From assembly GCF_013407955.1 (NCBI RefSeq), contig NZ_JACCBU010000001.1:5642001-5706000 (forward strand): a DNA stretch of 64,000 nucleotides, given 5' to 3'. Positions 8,901-17,171 of the stretch are shown here, one piece after another. The notes under the pieces were generated by a model. That model saw only the letters and a program-made list of their open reading frames with translations. It did no database searches and was not told the origin of the DNA. Position 1 is the first letter of the stretch. Each line of letters begins with the position of its first letter. The position numbers were made by a program, and so were the translations under genes. Source of the stretch: Microlunatus parietis (lineage in GTDB: Bacteria; Actinomycetota; Actinomycetes; Propionibacteriales; Propionibacteriaceae).

Positions 8901-10613
8901 ATCCCCGAGGTCGGCCAGACCGTGACCTACACAGTCAAGGCGACCAACGACGGCAAGGGCGCGTTCACGGCAGCGGATCCGGCGGTCGTGATCGACGACC
9001 TGTCCGGTGTGCTGGACGACGCGACCGTCGATCCGGCGACGCTCCAGGCCGACCGCGATCCGGCGGCCGCGTACGCCGAGCCGCGGATCACCTGGACCGG
9101 CGCGCTGGCGCCGGGCGAGACGGTGACGATCACCTACCAGGTGACCTACACCGGCGCCGGTGATCACAAGTTGATCAACGTCGCGTTCCAGCCGGAGGAC
9201 CCGGACAACCCGGAGCCGCCGGCCTGTGACCCGGCCGACGAGAACGGGCTGGACCCGGAGACCGGGCAGCCCTGCTTCAAGCACCAGATCCCGGCCGCCG
9301 GGCTGACCGTCGAGAAGTCGGTCGATCCGGCCGACGGTTCGGTGGTGAATGCGGGCCAGGAGGTCACCTACACGATCACGTTCGGCAACGACGGCGAGAC
9401 CGACGCCGCGGTGAACGAGTGGATCGACGACCTGTCCGACGTGCTGGACGATGCCGAGTTGATCACCGGTCCGACCTCGTCCGGCGACGCGCTGAGCGTC
9501 TCGGAGGTGGCCGACGGCCGGTTCACGGTGAACGGTTCGGTGGCGGTCGGCGAGACCGTGACCGTGACCTACACGGTCAAGGTGCTGCCGGACGGCGAGC
9601 GGGGCAACAACGCCCTCGGCAACGTGGTGGGCAAGGACCCGTCGCCGGGCCCGTGCGAGGAGAACGATCCGCTCTGCACGAGCAACCCGATTCCGCACCT
9701 GGTCGACAGCAAGAGCGTCGCTCCGGAGACGGGCAGCACGGTCGATCCGGGTCAGCAGTTGACCTACACGCTGACCTTCGGCAATGACGGTACGGGAGCC
9801 GGGCAGGTCGACCGGGTCGACGACCTCGGCCACCTGCTGGACGACGCCGACGTGACCGGCCAACCGACCTCGTCGGACCCGGCGCTGAGCGTTTCCATGA
9901 TCGAGAACGGACGGTTCGCGATCACCGGTGAGCTGGAGCCGGGCCAGACCGTCACGGTGACCTACACGGTCACGGTGCGCGGGCTGGATGATCTTGGTGA
10001 CGGCGTGCTCGCCAACTTCCTGCTCGATCCGGATGAGGACACCCCGGACGAGCCGGTCTGCGAGGGCGAGGACTGCACGGCCAACCCGATCGCCCGGCTC
10101 CGGGTGAGCAAGTCGGCCGACCCGTCCTCGGGTGCGCAGGTCGAGGAGGGGCAGCGGATCACGTACACGCTGACCTTCGAGAACGAGGGCTCCGGCGACG
10201 CCGACATCGATCACACCGACCACCTGGCCGGCGTGCTCGACGACGCGGACGTGATCACGTCGGCGAAGGCGTCCGACCCGGCGCTGACCGTACTCGACGC
10301 CGATGATCAGTACACGGTCCAGGGCACCCTGGCGGCCGGGCAGACGGTCACCGTCTCCTACGTCGTCGAGGTGCGGGCCGCCGATGATCAAGGTGACGGG
10401 CAGCTGGCGAACTTCCTGACCGAGACCGGCCAGGAGCCGCCCGCCGAGTGCAACGACGGCGACCCGTCCTGCACGACGCACGAGACCGAGCCGCCCGGCC
10501 CGGAACTGCCGGACACCGGTGCCCCGAGCACCCTGTTCGCGCTGCTCTCCGGTCTGGTCCTGCTCGCCGTCGGCGGCGTGACCGTCGCCCGGTCGAGGAG
10601 GAACAAGCGCTGA
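6000..10613 (+). CDS. LPDTG-anchored surface protein with GEVED and five DUF7927-type repeats
   Basis: A 1537-residue exported protein. I chose the TTG at 6000 because GGAGG lies 8 nt upstream; the in-frame GTG at 5985 has no such site. Residues 1-31 are a signal peptide ending 'TPAAA'. Residues about 277-395 form a DUF11-like domain, about 401-630 a DUF6923-like propeller-type domain ('IGIDVVTGAASTLGSI'), and about 634-805 a GEVED domain ('FGDAPDSYGTT' to 'GAGEVEDYVVED'). Five related Ig-like repeats then start near residues 809, 957, 1102, 1234 and 1367 ('LTVEK-- D---..G--VTYT'), separated by Cys-containing linkers. It ends with LPDTG (1503-1507), a membrane span and 'RSRRNKR', so a sortase should couple it to peptidoglycan. 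No sortase gene is in the window. A role in adhesion or surface display is inferred. Confidence 0.9.
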   Translation: MSDKPPRFRLAAAIVSLALLTGLIAFGSPPTPAAAVPGNPGTPGEPTVLYEEDFENSADATNTLLSDYESATGIAYSADPYWASRANCNGFIIDRTSPRLEGDCGTGASAVGSYNAVTAVVDALGQHQGATGLNTAVASYTAGDGANNAVQFRTDDAIQLAANGRFVTFSVDAGAMNCFATHPQLRFYLDGGDGEQPLSGAAIDPCTDPRAVDITGTSQNGSAAATRVGTFPGDRAVLLTGGEFDIVLRNENGNGRGNDGAYDNIRVLDVTPQLDKSFGPETVLVDGRSTLTFTVTNTSELGAKNGWSFTDNLPEGLVAAEPTAIGGTCAADTTIGDDGASVSVANGVLAAGTESCTITVAVTSDTAGTYENCAENISDQAGIDLPACASVTFETQQDFQCAPQGILFQYPGNVPPTQVIGIDVVTGAASTLGSIENRRINAIAYNVLDDYIYGLDLHNTTIVRVGGDASAVPIGWPEGLPHLVVGDIDEAGRYWVTDDLNWHVVDLAPGSSSYGTVVDQGQAPTPAGLASMGADWAYVPGTDALWSIGIEGSNAVLVKFDRATRQKSVAANLGVLGGNTFGAVYADPNGFLYGSDNVTGQIFRVDVAAGTAQKFSDGPSSGTNDGARCAEAPIPIDFGDAPDSYGTTLADDGPRHSIPGIDVQSDTAPLMLGSKIDIDVDGVPSDAADADDTAEVADEDGVTKPVQLSQTGPTTVSVTATNTRDVAATLAGWIDLDGNGTFDASELVTATVPAGSGTATYPLEFGEFTGEGTTYARFRLYGSTGATPSPTGPAGAGEVEDYVVEDRELTIEKNSTATEATRIGDTVKYSVTVSNTGTAAFTEDAPAIIADDLSGVLDDATYNGDVDATSGEATVDGNLLRWRGAIEPGGTVTITYTVTTTGAGDAELINVAFQPECDPAAEDCEPVTPPPAECDENGKDPKTGLPCDSTKVELPRLTVEKAADTTAIPEVGQTVTYTVKATNDGKGAFTAADPAVVIDDLSGVLDDATVDPATLQADRDPAAAYAEPRITWTGALAPGETVTITYQVTYTGAGDHKLINVAFQPEDPDNPEPPACDPADENGLDPETGQPCFKHQIPAAGLTVEKSVDPADGSVVNAGQEVTYTITFGNDGETDAAVNEWIDDLSDVLDDAELITGPTSSGDALSVSEVADGRFTVNGSVAVGETVTVTYTVKVLPDGERGNNALGNVVGKDPSPGPCEENDPLCTSNPIPHLVDSKSVAPETGSTVDPGQQLTYTLTFGNDGTGAGQVDRVDDLGHLLDDADVTGQPTSSDPALSVSMIENGRFAITGELEPGQTVTVTYTVTVRGLDDLGDGVLANFLLDPDEDTPDEPVCEGEDCTANPIARLRVSKSADPSSGAQVEEGQRITYTLTFENEGSGDADIDHTDHLAGVLDDADVITSAKASDPALTVLDADDQYTVQGTLAAGQTVTVSYVVEVRAADDQGDGQLANFLTETGQEPPAECNDGDPSCTTHETEPPGPELPDTGAPSTLFALLSGLVLLAVGGVTVARSRRNKR

Positions 10614-10634
10614 TCGTGATCAGCTGAGTTGATC

Positions 10635-10683
10635 AACCCGGCCCGGTGCTGTTTCCCCAGCACCGGGCCGGGTTCTCCTTTTC
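10635..10683. terminator. Rho-independent terminator, probably bidirectional
   Basis: A perfect 17-bp stem (AACCCGGCCCGGTGCTG at 10635-10651 with its complement at 10658-10674), 6-nt loop, followed by CTCCTTTTTC. It ends the surface-protein gene and lies 16 bp before the convergent stop of the WYL gene. Confidence 0.9.
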
Positions 10684-10690
10684 GCGTGGA

Positions 10691-11632
10691 TCAGGAGTCG
10701 AGCAGCCGCCGGGCGTGATCATGGACGGCGGTACGGACCTCGGGCGGGTCGATGATCTCGAAGGCCCAGGGGATCCGGACCACGACGTCGACGAGCGGCC
10801 CCAGCTCGTTGGCGGCGAAGCGGACCTCGCAGGCCGTGTCATCCACAGCCTCCACCACCCCTTGGCTCGGCGGGATGATCTTGACCACGGTCGCGGCCGG
10901 CGCGTGCACCCGGAGCCGGGCGACGAGATCCCAGGGCGCGATGCCGGTCCCCTCGGCGACCAGCGCGACCGGGTCCGGCGGATCGTCGAACCGGTAGCGG
11001 GTGCCGGTCAGCTCGGGCTGCGTGATCCGGTCCACCCGGTACGTCCGCCAGGCCTGCCGGTCCCGGTCGCGGGCGACGAGGTACCAGCGCCGGCCGGTGT
11101 GGACGATCTGCAGCGGTTCGACGCTCCGCTCGGCCTCGGAGCCGTCGTGGGTGCGGTAGCGGAACCGGAGTCCCTCGACGTGCCGGCAGCCCGCGGCGAG
11201 CGTCACCAGCACGCCGCCGTCGACGACCGGCAGCTCGCCCTGGGGCAACTGGGTGGTGTGGGCGCTGATCGCGTCGACCTGCTCCCGAAGCCGTACCGGC
11301 AGGACCTGGTGCAGCTTCGCCAGCGCCGAGATCGCCGCCTCCTCGACCCCCGACACCGTCGTCGTGGTCGCCACCCGGAGCCCGACGGCGATCGCCACCC
11401 CCTCGGCGTCCTCGAGCAGCAGCGGCGGCAGCCGGCCGCCGGGCCCGAGCCGATAGCCGCCGCCGATCCCGGCCTCGGCCTGGATCGGATAGCCCAGCGA
11501 GCGCAGCCGCGCGACGTCGCGCCGCACCGTCCGGGGCGTGATCTCGAGCCGGCCCGCCAGCTCGGCGCCGTCCCACTGCGGACGCGCGTGGAGCAGGGAC
11601 AGCAGGCGGAGCAGCCGGGTCGCGGTATCCAT
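10691..11632 (-). CDS. WYL-domain HTH transcriptional regulator (YafY type)
   Basis: This 313-residue protein has an N-terminal HTH_11 winged helix ('DTATRLLRLLSLLHARPQWD', 'TPRTVRRDVARLRSLGYPI') with the glycine-rich wing 'AEAGIGGGYRLG', a central WYL domain ('EPLQIVHTGRRWYLVARD') and a C-terminal WCX extension. Regulators of this type act on adjacent genes; here the divergent DinB-ankyrin gene (start 11698) is the probable target, as such pairs are common in Actinobacteria. ATG at 11632. Confidence 0.92.
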   Translation of the reverse strand: MDTATRLLRLLSLLHARPQWDGAELAGRLEITPRTVRRDVARLRSLGYPIQAEAGIGGGYRLGPGGRLPPLLLEDAEGVAIAVGLRVATTTTVSGVEEAAISALAKLHQVLPVRLREQVDAISAHTTQLPQGELPVVDGGVLVTLAAGCRHVEGLRFRYRTHDGSEAERSVEPLQIVHTGRRWYLVARDRDRQAWRTYRVDRITQPELTGTRYRFDDPPDPVALVAEGTGIAPWDLVARLRVHAPAATVVKIIPPSQGVVEAVDDTACEVRFAANELGPLVDVVVRIPWAFEIIDPPEVRTAVHDHARRLLDS

Positions 11633-11667
11633 CTCGCGCCCAGTTTCCCAGAACTCGAGGACCGACC

Positions 11668-11697
11668 CTGTCCGCAGGTCGTCCTACCGTGAAGTCC
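11668..11697 (+). promoter_or_regulatory. Possible leaderless promoter of the DinB-ankyrin gene
   Basis: CTGTCC (11668-11673), 11 nt, then TACCGT (11685-11690), 7 nt before the ATG. No Shine-Dalgarno is present, which fits a leaderless transcript. The same CTGTCC-N11-TACGTT arrangement precedes the other DinB gene at 44143. Confidence 0.3.
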
Positions 11698-12540
11698 ATG
11701 ACGACGCTCTCGCAGAACCTTCTCGAACTGTCCGACTTCGCCTGGCAACGGCTGCGGCAGCGCGTCGCCGGGCTGACCGACGACGAGTACTTCTGGGAAC
11801 CGTTCGACGGCTGCTGGACGATCCACAAGTCCGGCGCCGGCTTCGTCGCCGATGCGAGCCGGATCCCGCCGGCGCCGGCGCCGTTCACCACGCTGGCCTG
11901 GCGGATCACGCACCTGGTCGACATCCTGCAGGCCGAGCGCACCGCCACCTGGTTCGGTCAGCCGGCCACGGACGACCCGCCGCCGGTGCCGGGCTCCGCC
12001 GCCGACGCGCTCGCTGCCCTGGACCACGCGTACGAGGTCTGGCGGAGCCGGCTCGCCGCGCTGAGCCAGGAGGACCTGGACCGGCCGATGGGCGAGATCG
12101 CCGGGCCCTATGCCGAGAGCGACGGCACCTCGTTCGCCCTGCACATCCTCGACGAACTGATCCACCACGGCGCCGAGGTCGGCACGGTCCGCGACTTCTA
12201 TCGCGGGCTGCGTGCCGAGGACCCGTTCCCGGCGGCGCTCGAGGGCAGGATCACCCCGGCCGAGCGGCCGGCGCTGCTGGCCGAAGCCGCGGCCGCGCAA
12301 CGCTGGGACCTGATCCCGAAGCTCGCCGAGCTGGGGTTCGCCGTCGACGAGCGGACGGCGGGCGGCATGACCGCGGCCCACCTCGCCGCCGGTACGGGAG
12401 CACTCGACACCCTGCGGTTCCTGGTCGAGCGCGGCGCCGATCTGTCGATCAAGGACACCCAGTTCGACGCCGACGTCCGCGGCTGGGCCGCCTGGTTCCG
12501 GCAGCCGGAGATCATCCGGTATCTCGAGACGCTCAGGTGA
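11698..12540 (+). CDS. DinB-superfamily protein fused to ankyrin repeats
   Basis: 280 residues. Residues about 1-165 form a four-helix DinB-like bundle with the expected metal-binding histidines ('RITHLVDIL' and 'DELIHHGAEVG'). DinB-like proteins of Actinobacteria are metal-dependent and often use mycothiol. Residues about 175-280 form an ankyrin unit ('GGMTAAHLAAGTGALDTLRF', 'LVERGADLSIKD'). Start ATG at 11698. Divergent from the WYL regulator. The last 8 bp overlap the convergent membrane-protein gene. Substrate unknown. Confidence 0.85.
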   Translation: MTTLSQNLLELSDFAWQRLRQRVAGLTDDEYFWEPFDGCWTIHKSGAGFVADASRIPPAPAPFTTLAWRITHLVDILQAERTATWFGQPATDDPPPVPGSAADALAALDHAYEVWRSRLAALSQEDLDRPMGEIAGPYAESDGTSFALHILDELIHHGAEVGTVRDFYRGLRAEDPFPAALEGRITPAERPALLAEAAAAQRWDLIPKLAELGFAVDERTAGGMTAAHLAAGTGALDTLRFLVERGADLSIKDTQFDADVRGWAAWFRQPEIIRYLETLR

Positions 12541-13108
12541 TGATCAACCAGCTGATGCCGGCGCAGCCGGCGGCCCAGCCGAAGCTGACCAGCGTGCCGA
12601 TGATGAACCGTTCGGCGGTGCCTGAGGTGGCGCCGGCCTTCAGTTCCGGATAGCGGGCGAGCCCCTTGATCGCCAAGATCAGCGCGACGCCCTCCGGCCA
12701 GGTGAGCAGCGAGGCCATGATCCCGATCCGTTCCAGGACACCGATCCAGGCGCCACCGCGCAGCATCTCGCGCTGGATCCGGGCACCCGAAGGCCCGACC
12801 TGCAGCGTCGGAGCGGTGGCTCGGGCGAGGCTGAGCACGATCGTCGTGACGGTGCCGCCGGTGATCACCGTCGAGACGGCCGCGGCGCCGACGCCGAGCC
12901 AGTTGATCACCGGGCCGGCCGGCGGCGTGGCCGAGGCGACGATCGCGACCCCGAGCTGGGCCAGTCCGATCACGGCGAGGATGATCACCGCGCGGGGCGG
13001 TCCGGTCAGCAGGTGTGGCGGCCGGGGTTGCGCGCGCTGCCGCCAGATCAGGCCGGCGACGATCGACACGGCGGTCCAGCCGAGCAGGCCGAGCAGCAGC
13101 GGCGTCAT
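12533..13108 (-). CDS. Integral membrane protein paired with SatD
   Basis: About 191 residues with four to five hydrophobic segments ('LLLGLLGWTAVSIVAGLIW', 'AVIILAVIGLAQLGVAIVA', 'VLERIGIMASLLTWPEGVA', 'FIIGTLVSFGWAAGCAGIS'). I chose ATG at 13108 because GGAGGAGAG lies 6 nt upstream. The junction with SatD reads TGA-TC-ATG, so translation is probably coupled. The conserved tail 'KAGATSGTAERFIIGT' recurs in actinobacterial membrane proteins of unknown function that travel with SatD genes. Role unknown. Confidence 0.75.
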   Translation of the reverse strand: MTPLLLGLLGWTAVSIVAGLIWRQRAQPRPPHLLTGPPRAVIILAVIGLAQLGVAIVASATPPAGPVINWLGVGAAAVSTVITGGTVTTIVLSLARATAPTLQVGPSGARIQREMLRGGAWIGVLERIGIMASLLTWPEGVALILAIKGLARYPELKAGATSGTAERFIIGTLVSFGWAAGCAGISWLIIT

Positions 13109-13110
13109 GA

Positions 13111-13725
13111 TCAACTCTCCTCCGCGGTGGACCGTTCGGCGCGTTCCAGCATCCTGGCCACCACCGGCACCGTATCCCGCTCGACCGCCCAGCCGGCGGC
13201 GCGCAGCCGTTGGCCGACGGCCTGCCGAGTGATGCCCAGTTGCTCGGCCGCCTGCTGCATGGTCGCGTCGCCGGTCATCGCGTCCATCGCCTGCCAGCCC
13301 TGGTCCGAGCGCCGGCTGCGGACGGCGGCGAGCAGATGCAGCACGACGTCGGCGTCCGCGGCCTCCTGCTCGCCGGGTGCCGTCGCCATCACCCGGAGCC
13401 GGTCGGGATCCTGCTTGGCCGCCTCGACCGCCGCGCGCGCGACCGGGAACGCGGGCCCGCGGGCCTCGCGCGAGGTCGCCGGCAGCGGCGTCTCGACCGG
13501 CCCGATGCCGAGCCCGACGTACCAGTCGCCTTCCCGCATGAGGTCAAGCATCACCTGGACCACCGACAACGGCCGGTCGAGGACGCCCTGGAACTCGTCG
13601 CCGACGGTCCGGGTGAACGGGAGCACCGTGTCTACCGTGTCTACACTCAGACGCCTCAGCGTCGGCTCGACCCGGTCCGGGCCGGTCCGGGACGAGACCT
13701 GGTCCACGGTGAGAACGTACGGCAC
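13111..13725 (-). CDS. SatD-family protein with C-terminal HTH
   Basis: 204 residues from a GTG at 13725. The N-terminal part has the SatD hallmark 'TVGDEFQG' and 'WYVGLGIGPVETPLP', a nucleotide-cyclase-like core. The C-terminal 60 residues carry a helix-turn-helix ('DATMQQAAEQLGITRQAVGQ'). SatD was named from an acid-tolerance operon in streptococci; its biochemical role is not settled. It is cotranscribed with the downstream membrane protein through a TGATCATG stop/start junction. Confidence 0.8.
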   Translation of the reverse strand: MPYVLTVDQVSSRTGPDRVEPTLRRLSVDTVDTVLPFTRTVGDEFQGVLDRPLSVVQVMLDLMREGDWYVGLGIGPVETPLPATSREARGPAFPVARAAVEAAKQDPDRLRVMATAPGEQEAADADVVLHLLAAVRSRRSDQGWQAMDAMTGDATMQQAAEQLGITRQAVGQRLRAAGWAVERDTVPVVARMLERAERSTAEES

Positions 13726-13780
13726 AAGGGAAAGGTTAGTTCCTTTCTTCGAGTTGAAGCAAGTCTAGAGCCTTTCAAGG

Positions 13781-14764
13781 ATGGTGGTGGTGGCGGTCCT
13801 GGCGGTGACCCGGCGGCAGGCGCTGGCGTACCGGTTCGCGGCCCAGCGGCTCACCGTACGACTGCCGAAGCGGGAGTACGTCAACGCAGCGCGCTTCGGG
13901 CTGCAGGACTCGGCACCGCGGGACGCCCTGGTCGCACTGCATGCGCGGGTCGAGGCGTGCGAGCCCGAGGCGTGGCAGGCGCCCGGGCTGATCCAGACCT
14001 ACAGTCCGCGAGCCGCCGTGTTCGTGCTGCCCGAGCAGGATTTCGGGGTGTTCACGATCGGCCGGCTGCCGTTCGACCAAGATCAGCGGGCGGCCCTCGA
14101 GGCGGACGCCGAGCAGATCTGCCGCGACCTCGCCGGGACCGAGCGACGGGGCGGTCTCAACGGACTCCGGTCGGCCTGCTGGACCGGCCGGATCGCGCTC
14201 CGCTGGACCACCAGCGCGCTGTACGCCAGGGAGGTCGAACGCCCCGAGATCGACGAGGCCGACGCCCGGGCCGAGCTGTGCCGCCGGCACCTGACCGGCT
14301 TCGGGCCGACCACTCCGGCCGCGTACGCCTGGTGGTCCGGGATGTCACCCGGCGATGCTCGCCGGGTCTGGCGACAGCTCAAGCCCGAATTGGTGGAGGT
14401 GGACCTGGACGGGCACCGGGCCTGGATCCTGGCCGGCGACGAGCCGGACCTGCGCCGGCCGCCCGACCCGCCGCCGGCCCGGTTCCTGGCCGCACCCGAC
14501 CTGCGCCTGCTCGGGCAGGACCGGACCGGCCTGTTCTGCGGACCCGGACAGCGGCGCTGGACCGACCTGCACGACACGTTCCACCCGAACGGGCTGCTGG
14601 TCGGCGACGAACTCGTCGGCGCCTGGGGCCGGCGCGGCGGCCGGATCGTGGTCCGGGTCGCGGGCCCGCTGCCCGAGCCGGTCCGCGCCGACGTCGAGGC
14701 CGAGGCACTCGCGATGCCGATCCCCGGCGCGACCATGTCGATCAGCTACACCGAGGTGCCATGA
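13781..14764 (+). CDS. Winged-helix DNA-binding protein, AlkZ-like (HTH_42)
   Basis: This 327-residue protein is of the HTH_42/AlkZ family (PF06224), tandem winged-helix proteins that include the azinomycin-repair DNA glycosylase AlkZ. Visible family features are 'RRQALAYRFAAQRL' at the start, 'LTGFGPTTPAAYAWWSGM' in the middle winged helix and a C-terminal '..HDTFHPNGLLVGDELVGAW'. Most members are functionally uncharacterised, so a DNA-repair role is an inference from the family. ATG at 13781. The 3' end overlaps the next gene by ATGA, so the two are cotranscribed. Confidence 0.8.
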   Translation: MVVVAVLAVTRRQALAYRFAAQRLTVRLPKREYVNAARFGLQDSAPRDALVALHARVEACEPEAWQAPGLIQTYSPRAAVFVLPEQDFGVFTIGRLPFDQDQRAALEADAEQICRDLAGTERRGGLNGLRSACWTGRIALRWTTSALYAREVERPEIDEADARAELCRRHLTGFGPTTPAAYAWWSGMSPGDARRVWRQLKPELVEVDLDGHRAWILAGDEPDLRRPPDPPPARFLAAPDLRLLGQDRTGLFCGPGQRRWTDLHDTFHPNGLLVGDELVGAWGRRGGRIVVRVAGPLPEPVRADVEAEALAMPIPGATMSISYTEVP

Positions 14765-15576
14765 TCAACTCGATTCCGATCACCGACGCCGGCGACCTGC
14801 GGCTGGCCGACTACGTCGCCCTGCGCGAGGTCAACCTGCGCAAGTCGCTGGAGTCCGCGGAGGGGCTGTTCATCGCGGAGGGGGAGAAGGTGATCCGGCG
14901 CGCGGTCGAGGCCGGCTACCGGCCGCGATCCTTCCTGCTCGCCGAACGCTGGCTCGCCTCCCTGCGCGACGTGCTGGTTCGCTGTCCCGACACCCCGGTC
15001 TACCTGGCCACCGAGGAGGTCACCGAACAGGTCACCGGCTTCCACGTCCACCGCGGTGCCCTGGCCTCGCTGCACCGGCAGCCGCCGCGGCCGGTCGAGG
15101 ACGTGCTCGGCCGCCGGCGGCCGCGACGATCACGGATCGCCGTGCTGGAGAACCTGGTGGACCATGCCAACGTCGGCAGTGCCTTCCGGAACGCAGCAGC
15201 CCTCGGCGTCGACGCCGTCCTCGTGACGCCGTCCTGTGCCGACCCGCTCTACCGCCGCGCCATCAAGACCAGCATGGGGAACGTCTTCAACGTGCCCTGG
15301 ACGCGCACGCCACCGATGCCGGACCTGCTCGACCTGCTCAGAGCGCACGGCTACACGACGGTCGCCCTCACGCTCGCGGACGACTCGATCACCCTCGACG
15401 AACTGGCCGAGCGGGATCTGCCGGCCCTGGCGCTGATCTTCGGGACCGAGGGCGCCGGCGTCGATCCGCGTACAGCGAGGGACGTGGACCTTCGGGTCAG
15501 GATCCCGATGGCCGCCGGTGTCGACTCGCTGAATGTCGCGGCGGCGACAGCGGTGGTCTTCTACGTGACGCGGTAG
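14761..15576 (+). CDS. SpoU/TrmH-family RNA 2'-O-methyltransferase
   Basis: 271 residues. It has an N-terminal SpoU substrate-binding domain ('SLESAEGLFIAEGEKVIRRA') and a C-terminal SPOUT knot with motif 1 'NVGSAFRNAAALGVDAV', motif 2 'LALIFGTEGAGVD' and motif 3 'AAGVDSLNVAAATAVVFY'. The enzyme should transfer methyl from SAM to a ribose 2'-OH of rRNA or tRNA; the target nucleotide is not predictable. The start overlaps the AlkZ-like gene (ATGA) and begins ATGATCAACTCG. Confidence 0.92.
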   Translation: MINSIPITDAGDLRLADYVALREVNLRKSLESAEGLFIAEGEKVIRRAVEAGYRPRSFLLAERWLASLRDVLVRCPDTPVYLATEEVTEQVTGFHVHRGALASLHRQPPRPVEDVLGRRRPRRSRIAVLENLVDHANVGSAFRNAAALGVDAVLVTPSCADPLYRRAIKTSMGNVFNVPWTRTPPMPDLLDLLRAHGYTTVALTLADDSITLDELAERDLPALALIFGTEGAGVDPRTARDVDLRVRIPMAAGVDSLNVAAATAVVFYVTR

Positions 15577-15599
15577 CGCCGCCGCCCGAGCAGCGTCGC

Positions 15600-16186
15600 C
15601 CGGAGCCGTTCGGATCCTGGCCAACAACGCACTCGTGCAGGCCTGCAGGTGCCCAGGCTCGCCATCACCGCGGCCAACTTCTTCGACACCGGCTCGGTGG
15701 CCGGAACCTCGATCGGGAAGGCCGGGCTCCCCGTACCTGCCGACGATCATCGTCGCCGATACGCCGTACGTGATCAAGCACGCCGGGGGCCGGACGACCG
15801 TCCGTGTCGATCAACGGACCAACGGCGCGGCGTGGAACGAGCTCGGCGTCTTCGACTTCGAGGCCGGCAGCTACTACGTCGAGGTCAACAACGACAACGC
15901 GGTCGCGGAAGGCTACGTGATCGCCGACGCCGTGAAGCTGTCGCCGGCCGGGGCTGCGCCCTGCTCGGTGATCATGCAGCAGCGTGCCGGCGAGCTGAAG
16001 GTGGCGGTGGCCGATCCGACGCACGAGTCCGCATCGGTTACGGTGAACCTGAACCAGCCCGGCTACCGGTCCTACGTCGCCGACGACACGATCACGGTCC
16101 ACCAGCTCCAGCCCAAGATCAGCTTCTCGGTGAACACCCGGGGCGCCGCCGGGGTGAGTCGCACCGTCACGTTCCGTCGCGCGTAA
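15600..16186 (+). pseudogene. Decayed polysaccharide lyase family 8 (C-terminal part with golvesin-like domain)
   Basis: Directly after the methyltransferase stop, one frame reads 'VRILANNALVQA', then a second frame (from about 15647) reads 'VPRLAITAANFFDTGSVAG', then the first frame resumes at about 15730 with 'YVIKHAGGRTTVRVDQ' and a golvesin-like stretch ('NELGVFDFEAGSYYVEVNND'). It ends with the usual PL8 tail ('GELKVAVADPTHESASVTV') and TAA at 16184-16186. Together these are consecutive pieces of the C-terminal beta domain of hyaluronate/xanthan-type lyases, split by two compensating frameshifts and lacking the catalytic alpha/alpha domain (over 500 residues missing). No start codon is credible. 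It heads the polysaccharide locus that continues to 21.5 kb. Confidence 0.75.
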
Positions 16187-16199
16187 GGAGAGCGGAGGC

Positions 16200-17171
16200 T
16201 TGACCGACAGCCAGGCCCGGATCGATGCCCGTTACGGCTACTCACTCCACGATCTGCTGGCGGTCGAAGCGCCCGCTGCACCGGGCGACTTCGCGGAGTT
16301 CTGGACCGCGCGGTACCGGGCCGCCCGGGCCGTCGACCCGGTCGCCCGGATGCGGGCCAGCGGGGACACCGGCCCGGCCGGCACGCGGCTGTGGGACATC
16401 GAGTTCACCTCGACCGACGGCCTGCGGCTGGGCGGCTGGCTCAGCCTGCCCGCCGACGGGCAGGTCGAGCGCGGGCTCGTGGTCGGCCATGGTTACGGGG
16501 GCCGGGCGGCGCCGGAGGCGGAAGTCCCGGTGGAGCGGGCAGCGGTGCTGTTCCTGACCGCGCGCGGCCTGCCGGTCCGCGGCGAGCAGCCGGGCCTCCC
16601 GACCCGGGGCGGGACGCACGTGCTGCACGGCATCGATCACCGCGATCGCTATGTTCACGGCGGTTGCGTGGCCGACACCTGGTGTGCCGTCAGCGCGTTG
16701 GTTCAGCTGGTACCGGAGGCGGCGGCGCGGATCGACTACTTGGGCGGCAGCTTCGGTGGCGGCATCGGCGCGCTCGCCCTGCCGTGGGACGACCGGATCC
16801 ATGCGGCCTGTCTGGTGGTGCCGAGCTTCGGGAATCACCCGTTGCGGGTGACGCTTCCGTGCACCGGCAGCGGCGAGTCGGTCCGGCTGTATGCGCTCGA
16901 CCATCCCGAAGTGCTGGAGGTCCTGCGCTACTTCGACGCCGCCGCCGCGGCCGGCTTCATCACGATCCCCACCCACGTCGGGTTGGCCCTCGCCGATCCG
17001 GCCGTACCGCCGCCCGGCCAGTTCGCCGTCCACAACGGGTTGGCCGGAGTCCGGGAACGGTTCCTGCTGACGGCGGGGCACCTGGAGTATCCGGGTCGGG
17101 AAGCGGAGGGCCGGGCGCTGCTGGCGGACCAGCGCAGGTTCCTTTCACGATCATGGGGAGCGGCCTCGTGA
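16200..17171 (+). CDS. Acetyl esterase, AXE1/cephalosporin-C deacetylase family
   Basis: This 323-residue alpha/beta hydrolase starts at TTG 16200, behind AAGGAG and GGAGG. Family signs are the N-terminal 'GDFAEFWTARYRAAR', the oxyanion region 'GLVVGHGYGG', the nucleophile elbow 'LGGSFGGGIGAL' with Ser184, the acid region 'LALADPAVPPPG' and the final His in 'TAGHLEYPG'. Such enzymes remove O-acetyl groups from xylan and other sugars. No signal peptide, so it would act on imported oligosaccharides. It overlaps the sulfatase start by GTGA. Confidence 0.85.
   Translation: MTDSQARIDARYGYSLHDLLAVEAPAAPGDFAEFWTARYRAARAVDPVARMRASGDTGPAGTRLWDIEFTSTDGLRLGGWLSLPADGQVERGLVVGHGYGGRAAPEAEVPVERAAVLFLTARGLPVRGEQPGLPTRGGTHVLHGIDHRDRYVHGGCVADTWCAVSALVQLVPEAAARIDYLGGSFGGGIGALALPWDDRIHAACLVVPSFGNHPLRVTLPCTGSGESVRLYALDHPEVLEVLRYFDAAAAAGFITIPTHVGLALADPAVPPPGQFAVHNGLAGVRERFLLTAGHLEYPGREAEGRALLADQRRFLSRSWGAAS

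Noticed and set aside
5928-10481. A 1500-codon open frame antisense to the surface protein
   Set aside because: It mirrors the repetitive high-GC coding sequence; its translation is low-complexity Arg/Gly/Val with no domain, and the sense frame has a signal peptide, domains and LPDTG.
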